This document shows, in pieces, positions 8,985 to 14,750 of a stretch of 64,000 nucleotides of DNA (its first letter is position 1; each line of letters begins with the position of its first letter). Under the pieces are notes generated by a model that was not told the DNA's origin, searched no databases, and saw only the letters and a program-made list of their open reading frames with translations. The stretch is taken from positions 1 through 64,000 of the forward strand of contig NZ_RXOF01000024.1 of assembly GCF_003970915.1 (NCBI RefSeq). Direction: 5' to 3'. The DNA is from Hymenobacter gummosus. GTDB lineage: Bacteria; Bacteroidota; Bacteroidia; Cytophagales; Hymenobacteraceae. A program made the translations under genes and the position numbers.

Positions 8985-9074
8985 AGAGCCCATCCGGCAA
9001 GTCGTTCGAGAGGAAAAAGGCCGTCATGCTGGGCTTGTCGAAGCACTATGGCCTGAACTTGCCGGACGGGCTCT
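8985..9074 (-). repeat. Palindromic element / terminator after the LytTR regulator gene
   Basis: Arms AGAGCCCATCCGGCAAGT (8985-9002) and ACTTGCCGGACGGGCTCT (9057-9074) match at 17 of 18 positions. An inner pair, AGGCC / GGCCT, surrounds the core GTCATGCTGGGCTTGTCG. The element abuts the stop codon of the response regulator gene, so it can end that operon. It is unrelated in sequence to the GAACGTCATCC cruciforms. Confidence 0.75.
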
Positions 9075-9814
9075 TACAGGCTCAGGGCTTCGCGGAAGCG
9101 CATGGACTGCTGCCGCGACACTTCCACCTCGCCGCCGCCGCGCAGGCTGATTTTCAGGGTGCTGCTAAACCAGGGTTCGATGTGCTCCACCCACTTCAGG
9201 TTGATGATTTGCTGGCGGTTGACGCGGAAAAACACGGCCGGGTCGAGGCGGGCTTCGAGCTGCTGCAGGGTGCGCGGAATCAAAGGGTGCACGTCGTGGA
9301 AATGCAGGCGGGTGTAGTTGTCGGCCACCTCCAGCAGCTTCACGTCCAGCAGGCGCACAAACCAGCACCGCTCCCCGTCCTTGACGAATACCTGGTCGGT
9401 TTCACGCAGCAGCTCCCGGGCCGGGGCGGCCGGCTGGGGCATTTCGTCCTCGGCTTCGGCCACCAGCGCGGCGCGGGCCTTGGCCAGGGCGGCGGCCAGG
9501 CGCTGCTCGTCCACGGGCTTGAGCAGGTAGTCCAGGGCGTTGACTTCGAAGGCCTGCACGGCGTACTGATCGAAGGCGGTGGTGAAGACAACCTGCGGGG
9601 CGGGCCCGGCCAGATCGGCCAGCAGCTCGAAGCCGGAGCGGCCGGGCATGTGAATGTCGAGCAGCAGCAGATCGGGCCGCAGCTCCTGGAGGCGGGCGGT
9701 GGCCTCGTCGGCGTTGGCGGCTTCGCCGGCCACGGTCACGTCGGGGTGGCGCTGCAGCAGGCGGCGCAGCTCCTGGCGGGCCAGGCGGGAGTCGTCGACG
9801 ATGAGTACGTTCAC
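9074..9814 (-). CDS. LytTR-family response regulator
   Basis: This 246-residue two-component regulator has an N-terminal receiver domain (1-120) with acidic pocket Asp7-Asp8, phospho-acceptor Asp53 ('LLLLDIHMPG') and Lys99 ('YLLKP'). A C-terminal LytTR DNA-binding domain (about 137-243) carries 'FFRVNRQQIINLKWVEHI'. It lies 93 bp downstream of the LytS-like kinase gene on the same strand and is its evident partner. The spacer contains one half of a 19-bp inverted repeat. Target genes are unknown; LytTR regulators often control cell-surface or neighbouring genes. Confidence 0.93.
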   Translation of the reverse strand: MNVLIVDDSRLARQELRRLLQRHPDVTVAGEAANADEATARLQELRPDLLLLDIHMPGRSGFELLADLAGPAPQVVFTTAFDQYAVQAFEVNALDYLLKPVDEQRLAAALAKARAALVAEAEDEMPQPAAPARELLRETDQVFVKDGERCWFVRLLDVKLLEVADNYTRLHFHDVHPLIPRTLQQLEARLDPAVFFRVNRQQIINLKWVEHIEPWFSSTLKISLRGGGEVEVSRQQSMRFREALSL

Positions 9815-9819
9815 AGGGG

Positions 9820-10000
9820 AAGGAAGAAGGAGGAATGAGGAGGGAAGATGGGCAACGGCCGCCGCTTTTCCAGCAGAGGGCGGCCTGCGGTGGCGGCTGG
9901 ACGGGCGCTAATAACTGGCGGAGGTCGGGAAGGAGGGCGGCAGCGCGGCCAGCGCCGGGGGCAGTGCGCCTTCTTCCTTCGTCATTCCTCCTTCTTCCTT
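9820..10000. repeat. Purine-rich inverted repeat pair around kinase C-terminus
   Basis: AAGGAAGAAGGAGGAATGA occurs at 9820-9838, and its exact reverse complement (19 of 19) lies at 9982-10000. The left copy lies in the kinase-regulator spacer. The right copy is inside the kinase reading frame and encodes part of its unusual tail. The arms extend imperfectly on both sides with more GGAAGAAGG-type units. Confidence 0.85.
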
Positions 10001-11080
10001 GCCGATGGGCAGGCGCACGGTGGCGGCCACGGTGTCGGGCGTAGCCTGTTCCAGCCGCAGCTCGGCCTGGGGGCCGAAGAGCAGGCGCAGCCTTTCCCGG
10101 GCGTTGCGTAGGCCGGTGCCGGTACCGTCGGGGCGGGGCGTGCCGGCGGGGGCCAGCTGCCCGGTGTTTTCGACGGTGAGCAGCAGATCGTGGGGGCCGT
10201 GGCGGCGGGCCTGCACGCGCAGCTCCCCGCCCTCGGGGCGCTGGGCCAGGCCGTGCTTGATGGCGTTTTCGACCAGCACCTGCAGCAGCATGGGCGGCAC
10301 CGGCACGGCGAGGCAGTCGGCGGGCACGTCGAGCGAGTAGTGCAGGCGCTCCTCCAGCTGCAGGGACTCCAGCTGCAGGTAGTCGCGCACCACGGCCAGC
10401 TCGCGGCCCAGCGGCACCTGCTCGGTGCGGTTCAGCTGAATGGCGTAGCGCAGCAGTTCGGAGAGGTGGCTGAGCATGTAGCGGGCCCGCTCCGGGTCTT
10501 CGCCGATAAGGGAGCGGATGTTGTTGAGCCCGTTGAAGAGGAAGTGCGGGTTGATCTGGGCCTTGAGCGTCTGCATTTCCGCCTCGCGCACGGCCGCCGT
10601 CAGCTTCCACTTGTCCACCTCGGCCTGCCGGTACCGCTCCAGGTAGTGCTGCCCGAAGTAGAGCAGGGCCCAGAGCCAGAGCACGAACACCACGTTGATG
10701 GCGTAGCCAATCAGGTTTATCCACTGAAACGCGGGCTTGTCGGGGCCGCTGCTCCAGCTCATCGTCAGGCCAGTGAGCAGGCCGATGATAACCTGGCTGG
10801 CCACCGCCAGGCCCAGGATGAGCAGCAGCAGCCGCGGAAACAGCGTGCCCACCGGCAGCTGCAGCCAGCCCCGGCGCTTAGCGTAATAGCGCAGCAAGTG
10901 GCTGAGCCCGAGCAGGGTGCCGGCCACGTACAGCTCCAGCAGCAGCAGGCGCGGGTGGTACTTGCCACCGAAGGCCACAATCAGCACCAGCCCGACGATG
11001 CCGTAGAGCGTCCAGCCGCCTACTTGCAGCTGCCAGTACAGGCGTCGGCGGCGGGGCGAGGCAAAGGAGGTAGCGGGCAT
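9908..11080 (-). CDS. LytS-like sensor histidine kinase
   Basis: This 390-residue kinase has four predicted transmembrane segments (about residues 15-150), a His_kinase domain (PF06580 type) with 'KAQINPHFLFNGLNNI' containing the phospho-His, and a HATPase_c domain with N-box 'LVENAIKHGL' and G-box 'GTGTGLRNARERL'. This class normally pairs with LytTR regulators, and one is encoded directly downstream. ATG 11080 starts cleanly before the first membrane helix; the longer open frame upstream is not protein-like. The last 27 or so residues, after 'VRLPIGKEEG', are encoded by the purine-rich inverted repeat and look like read-through into an intergenic element. Confidence 0.9.
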   Translation of the reverse strand: MPATSFASPRRRRLYWQLQVGGWTLYGIVGLVLIVAFGGKYHPRLLLLELYVAGTLLGLSHLLRYYAKRRGWLQLPVGTLFPRLLLLILGLAVASQVIIGLLTGLTMSWSSGPDKPAFQWINLIGYAINVVFVLWLWALLYFGQHYLERYRQAEVDKWKLTAAVREAEMQTLKAQINPHFLFNGLNNIRSLIGEDPERARYMLSHLSELLRYAIQLNRTEQVPLGRELAVVRDYLQLESLQLEERLHYSLDVPADCLAVPVPPMLLQVLVENAIKHGLAQRPEGGELRVQARRHGPHDLLLTVENTGQLAPAGTPRPDGTGTGLRNARERLRLLFGPQAELRLEQATPDTVAATVRLPIGKEEGGMTKEEGALPPALAALPPSFPTSASY

Positions 11081-11103
11081 GGGAAAGGCAGTCAGAAGGA
11101 AAA

Positions 11104-11694
11104 TCAGGCGGGAACGGCCACGGCCGGCCGCGCGGCGGCGTAGCGGGCGGCGTTCTGCCGGTAAGCGGCATGGGCCAGGGCGGCCAGGCCGAGCAAACTC
11201 AGCGCCACGAAGCCGGCAATGAGGTGGGGCGCAGTGGGGGCAGCCAGGGCCAGCACCAGGCAGCCAACGGCAATCAGGCCGGCGCCCACGGCGTAGGCCG
11301 GTGTGCGGTACAGCCAGGCGTAGGGGAAGAAGTGCGCCCCGGTGATGATGCCGTAGACCATGACAAACTGCTGCGGGGCCCGCATGTAGGCGTACACCAG
11401 CACCGGAAAGTAAAACAGCTGGGCCAGATTCAGCCACAAGCCCAGGGGCTGCAGCGGGTTGTCGGGCACCTGCCAGGCGGCCCCCAGCAGCCGGCCCAGC
11501 CCGTAGGCCAGCGGCAGCACCAGCGTGCCGACGCAGAAAGTGAGCAGGCCTTTCAGCCCCGCCCCGACGGGCAGCAGCCAGATGCCGGCAATGAGCAGCC
11601 AGACAAAGGCGCCGGCCAGCAGGAAGTTGAAGCCGTTTTTGGCTTTGGCCGACAGCTCCAGGCGGTACAGCTCGACGGGGGAAACGGGGGACAT
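11104..11694 (-). CDS. Membrane protein, possibly DUF7010 family
   Basis: This 196-residue integral membrane protein has about six hydrophobic helices, for example 'NFLLAGAFVWLLIAGIWLLP', 'YGIITGAHFFPYAWLY' and 'LIAVGCLVLALAA'. The N-terminus is amphipathic and cytosolic-like. The pattern 'NGFNFLLAG...W' and 'GAHFFPYAWLY' recalls DUF7010 proteins, but this assignment is from memory and tentative. It ends 23 bp before the kinase gene on the same strand, so it is probably the first gene of a three-gene operon and could be sensed or controlled by the two-component system. Confidence 0.7.
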   Translation of the reverse strand: MSPVSPVELYRLELSAKAKNGFNFLLAGAFVWLLIAGIWLLPVGAGLKGLLTFCVGTLVLPLAYGLGRLLGAAWQVPDNPLQPLGLWLNLAQLFYFPVLVYAYMRAPQQFVMVYGIITGAHFFPYAWLYRTPAYAVGAGLIAVGCLVLALAAPTAPHLIAGFVALSLLGLAALAHAAYRQNAARYAAARPAVAVPA

Positions 11695-11826
11695 GGCGGT
11701 GGGAATAAGGGAGGGAAGGAAGCCAGACAGCAGCCAGCCACCGGGAGCGGAGCCCGAAACTAGCCGATTTGCCTATACAGTGCAGCCCGGCCGGCCGATG
11801 GTTGGCCGGCCGGGCCGCTCCGGGGC

Positions 11827-12801
11827 TTAGCTGTTCTTGCCTTTGGCTTTGCCCTTGGCCGGGGCGTGCTGCTGCAGGAAGCTACCGGCCAGATCCAGGT
11901 ACCACTTGGTGTCGTCGTACATCAGGAAGTGGTAGCCGCCCTCCGACATTTCGATGCGGTGCTGGGGCAGCTGGGCGTACTGCTGGGCGAAGATGGCGCG
12001 GGTGCTTTCCTTGGTAGAGCCGTAGGGCTTGTAAGCGGCCCAGGAGCCGAGTACCAGCACCGGCTGCTGAATGCGGCCCAGCTCCTGGCGCAAGTCGGTG
12101 GTCGACAAATCGTACATGGCCTGGGCCACGGTGGCCGGGTCGGAGGCCAGGCCCCAGCGGGCCACCCGGGTGCGGGCGGCGGTATCGGCCACCAGGCTGC
12201 TCACCATCTGACGCTCGGCGGCCATGGTCATTTTGCCCTTGCTCATCTGCTGGCGCATGTTTTCAGCCATGGGCTTGGCCTGCTCGGCCGTCATGGCCGG
12301 GTTCTGCACGGCCGAGAGAAAGGGCAAAGAATCCACGATGACCAGCGGGCCAATGGCCTCGGGCTGGGTGGTGCTCATCCACAGGGCCAGGAAGCCGCCC
12401 AGGCTGTGGCCGATAACGGCCGGGCGCTGCAGCTGCTGGGTTTTGATGTAGGCAAGCAGCTGGTCGCGCACACTCTGCATCAGCTTATCGGTGCTGGCCG
12501 GGGCCGGGGCGCCGCCGAAGCCCGCCAGCGACACCACGTGGCACTGGTACTGCTGCTGGTAGCGGGCCACCGTCTCATCCCACACGGCGCCGGGGCAGGT
12601 CAGGCCCGGAATCAGCAGCACCGGCCGGCCCTTGCCCACCACGCGCACCGTGAAGTTGGGGTGCTGGGCGGGGTTGTCGGCCACGACGGTGGCGGGAGCC
12701 GGGGCGGCGTAGGCAGCAGCCGGTGTAGCGGCCGTGGCGCCGGTCAGCAGCAGGGCGGCGCAGAAGGGGCGGAGGGCGGTAGCGAAGCGTTTCATGGTCA
12801 T
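11827..12801 (-). CDS. Secreted alpha/beta hydrolase
   Basis: This 324-residue exported alpha/beta-hydrolase has an N-terminal signal peptide ending near 'AAYAAPAPA'. The nucleophile elbow is 'GHSLGG' with Ser133; the oxyanion region is 'LIPGLTCPG' (63-71), and the catalytic His is His291 in 'EGGYHFLMYDD'. An acidic residue after the sixth strand should complete the triad but is not certain. The tail is basic ('KGKAKGKNS'). Start codons at 12801 and 12795 both place the signal peptide correctly. The substrate cannot be deduced; esterase or lactonase activities are common in the family. It stands alone, downstream of the cruciform at 12969. Confidence 0.87.
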   Translation of the reverse strand: MTMKRFATALRPFCAALLLTGATAATPAAAYAAPAPATVVADNPAQHPNFTVRVVGKGRPVLLIPGLTCPGAVWDETVARYQQQYQCHVVSLAGFGGAPAPASTDKLMQSVRDQLLAYIKTQQLQRPAVIGHSLGGFLALWMSTTQPEAIGPLVIVDSLPFLSAVQNPAMTAEQAKPMAENMRQQMSKGKMTMAAERQMVSSLVADTAARTRVARWGLASDPATVAQAMYDLSTTDLRQELGRIQQPVLVLGSWAAYKPYGSTKESTRAIFAQQYAQLPQHRIEMSEGGYHFLMYDDTKWYLDLAGSFLQQHAPAKGKAKGKNS

Positions 12802-12927
12802 CAGGGCGTTTGGGGCGTGATTGATGATCCAAAATTGGCCCCTCGCCGGGCCGAGCGGAAGTAAAACCTGGCCGAACGGCAGCCGCCCCGCCCGAACTGC
12901 CAAAAAACCGGGGCGAATGGCGGCGGG

Positions 12928-13228
12928 GGTGATTGGGGGATTAGGTGATTGGGGAATCAGGTAATTAAGAACGTCATCCTGAGGCGTAGCCAAAGGACCT
13001 TCCTCGCACCCTGCACCGCCGCTCATGCCAATGGGCAGACTCGATTACTCAGAACGATAAAAGCGCCGCCCCCAACGATTGTCAGGAGCGGCGCTTTGTG
13101 GTTGACGTTATTACCGAAAAGCGTCAGTGCGTTGGTATCAGCGGCGGTGCAGGGTTGGAGGAAGGTCCTTCGGCTACGCCTCAGGATGACGTTCTGTTTT
13201 ACCTAATCACCTAATCACCTAATCACCC
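12928..13228. repeat. Cruciform element copy 2 with GGTGATT tandem-repeat arms
   Basis: The cruciform core spans 12969-13194 (GAACGTCATCCTGAGGCGTAG to CTACGCCTCAGGATGACGTTC). Its inner palindrome differs from other copies (AAGCGCCGCCCC / GGAGCGGCGCTT). It is enclosed by degenerate tandem repeats GGGTGATTGGGGGATTAGG (12928-12946, continuing to 12966) and, inverted, CCTAATCACCTAATCACC (13202-13219, continuing to 13228). The right arm overlaps the last codons and the TAG stop of the gene at 13219. Confidence 0.85.
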
Positions 13229-13557
13229 GGCCGGTCGTCGTTGCTGGGGCGTTGGTCGCCCTGGGCTTCGGGGGCGCAGGTCTTGCTGACCACGCGGCCG
13301 TCGGAAGCGAAGGTGATTTTGATGGGCTGCGTATCGGTGGCGCTGCCGAACAGGTACGACCACACGTGGCCGCCGTCGGCGGTGGCGTCGTCGCCGGTGG
13401 GGGCGCCCATCACGCCGCGCACCTGCTCCTGGCTCATCCCGATTTCCACTTTGCGGCACTGCTCCGCGTTCTGGAAGCTTTCCTGGGCGGTGCAGGCGTT
13501 CAGGGCCCAGCCCAGCATCAGCAGCAGCAACAGGCCGGTTAGGCGTCGAATCAACAT
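13219..13557 (-). CDS. SmpA/OmlA (BamE-like) domain lipoprotein
   Basis: This 112-residue lipoprotein has a signal peptide and a lipobox 'GWALNAC' (Cys22). The mature part reads 'CRKVEIGMSQEQVRGVMGAP' followed by 'HVWSYLFG' and 'KITFASDGRVVSKTC', the pattern of SmpA/OmlA/BamE-like small alpha-beta domains. In BamE this fold stabilises the outer-membrane assembly machine, but many Bacteroidota homologues are uncharacterised. The final residues and TAG stop are supplied by the GGTGATTAG-type repeat arm. It follows the small coiled-coil gene at 13570 with a 12-bp gap, so they are probably co-transcribed. Confidence 0.75.
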   Translation of the reverse strand: MLIRRLTGLLLLLMLGWALNACTAQESFQNAEQCRKVEIGMSQEQVRGVMGAPTGDDATADGGHVWSYLFGSATDTQPIKITFASDGRVVSKTCAPEAQGDQRPSNDDRPGD

Positions 13558-13569
13558 CGGGCGGCGGGC

Positions 13570-13884
13570 TTAGAACAAACGGCTGATGTCCTCGCGCAGC
13601 GTGTCGATGCCGCGCTTAAGGTCGGTCCACACGCTGCCGCTACGGTCGTCGTCGGCGGCGGAGGCGCGGTCGGCGGCGCCGAGCTGCTCGCCCAGCTGCT
13701 GGCGCTTCACCTCCAGGGCCGCAATGTGCTCGTGGTAATGGTGCGGGGCGCCCGCGGCGGTCGTATTGGCGCGGGCGTTCAGCGTCTTGATTTTGGTGTC
13801 CAGCTCGTCCAGGGCCTGCTGCAGCTCGCTGGTGCTGAGGTGGCGCGGGGCGCGCATGTGGTCGGGATTGGGCGTATGGCTCAT
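13570..13884 (-). CDS. Small coiled-coil protein, hypothetical
   Basis: This 104-residue soluble protein is dominated by two helical heptad-like stretches: 'STSELQQALDELDTKIKTLN' (about 17-36) and 'HEHIAALEVKRQQLGEQLGA' (about 51-70). An acidic linker ('ASAADDDRSGS') and an amphipathic end ('LKRGIDTLREDISRLF') follow. There is no signal peptide. It precedes the BamE-like lipoprotein gene by 12 bp on the same strand. It was not recognised beyond the coiled-coil character. Confidence 0.65.
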   Translation of the reverse strand: MSHTPNPDHMRAPRHLSTSELQQALDELDTKIKTLNARANTTAAGAPHHYHEHIAALEVKRQQLGEQLGAADRASAADDDRSGSVWTDLKRGIDTLREDISRLF

Positions 13885-14040
13885 AACGGTAAGCAGAGAG
13901 AGAAGGGCCGCAGCGGCGCCGGGCCGCGCTGCTTACTGCCTTGTACTGCCCCCGCGGCCGAAAAGATGCCCGCCCATGTTACCAACCTAAGGGCAACCGA
14001 AGCATAACACTGCTGTCACATATCCGGGCTGGTACGGATA

Positions 14041-14048
14041 TACTTTTG
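14041..14048 (+). promoter_or_regulatory. Bacteroidota -7 promoter box
   Basis: TACTTTTG matches the Bacteroidota -7 consensus TAnnTTTG exactly, 34 bp before the start codon of the TonB-domain gene. A -33 TTG box is not evident. Confidence 0.45.
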
Positions 14049-14081
14049 CGGTGCTGCCACTTTAAGCCCCACACCACCGAT

Positions 14082-14564
14082 ATGCGACACGGCTACTGCT
14101 TGACTATCTTGCTGTTCCTGGGTTTAAGCGCGGGGGCGTGGGCGCAGACGGGCCGGACGCTGGCCGTCAACGGGGCCAGCGCCGACAGCGCCTCGCCGCA
14201 GAGCGACGGCGGAGCGGCTGCTCCCACTGCGGCCCCGGCCGCGCCGGCGGTGTACCACGTGGCCGAGGTGATGCCCGGCTTCCCCGGCGGCAACGCGGCC
14301 CAGCTGGCGTTTCTGCGCGACAAGCTGCGCTACCCCGACGAGGCCCTGCAGAAAGGCATTTCGGGCAAGGTGCTGGTGCAGTTCGTGGTGGATGAGCGCG
14401 GCCATTTGCTCGACCCCAAAGTGGTGCGCGGCCTCGGCGCCGGCCTCGACGAAGAAGCCCTGCGCCTGGTGCGCATCATGCCCTGGTGGACGCCCGGCCT
14501 CGTGGGCGGCCAGCCGGTGAAAGTCGCCATTACCCTGCCCATCGTCTTCCGCGCCCTGGAATAA
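14082..14564 (+). CDS. TonB C-terminal-domain energy-transducer-like protein
   Basis: This 160-residue protein has a signal sequence 'YCLTILLFLGLSAGAWAQ', a Pro/Ala-rich linker, and a TonB C-terminal domain from about residue 60 ('MPGFPGGNAAQLAFLRDKL', 'YPDEALQKGISGKVLVQFVV', 'LGAGLDEEALRLVRIMPWW'). In canonical TonB this domain contacts TonB boxes of outer-membrane receptors. Here the signal looks cleavable and there is no long periplasm-spanning region, so the protein may be a stand-alone periplasmic TonB-fold protein, common in Bacteroidota. No ExbB/ExbD genes are adjacent. The start is the ATG at 14082; upstream codons in the same frame are not protein-like. Confidence 0.85.
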   Translation: MRHGYCLTILLFLGLSAGAWAQTGRTLAVNGASADSASPQSDGGAAAPTAAPAAPAVYHVAEVMPGFPGGNAAQLAFLRDKLRYPDEALQKGISGKVLVQFVVDERGHLLDPKVVRGLGAGLDEEALRLVRIMPWWTPGLVGGQPVKVAITLPIVFRALE

Positions 14565-14566
14565 GC

Positions 14567-14750
14567 GGTGAAATGGTGAGGTGGTGAAATAGTGAGTGCC
14601 GTGCTGGGTGCGCGGCGTCTGGTGGGCTGCTGGGTTGAGAAGGTCGAAACGAAACGGCCCCGACAGCATCAGCTGCCGGGGCCGTTTGACTTGGGCGTTT
14701 CACGTGGTTGGCACGTCAAAATCACCAATTCACCATTTCACCATCTCACC
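14567..14750. repeat. GGTGAAAT tandem-repeat arms around a bidirectional terminator
   Basis: The left arm (14567-14595) is built from GGTGAAAT/GGTGAGGT units starting three bases after the TonB-gene stop. The right arm (14721-14750) is the inverted version, ATCACCAATTCACCATTTCA and onward. Between them lies a hairpin, AAACGGCCCCG (14652-14662) / CGGGGCCGTTT (14677-14687), that can terminate both convergent genes. Confidence 0.8.

Noticed and set aside
8950-9150. A 66-codon forward frame at the end of the LytTR operon
   Set aside because: It crosses the palindromic element and the regulator's 3' end and has no protein-like character.
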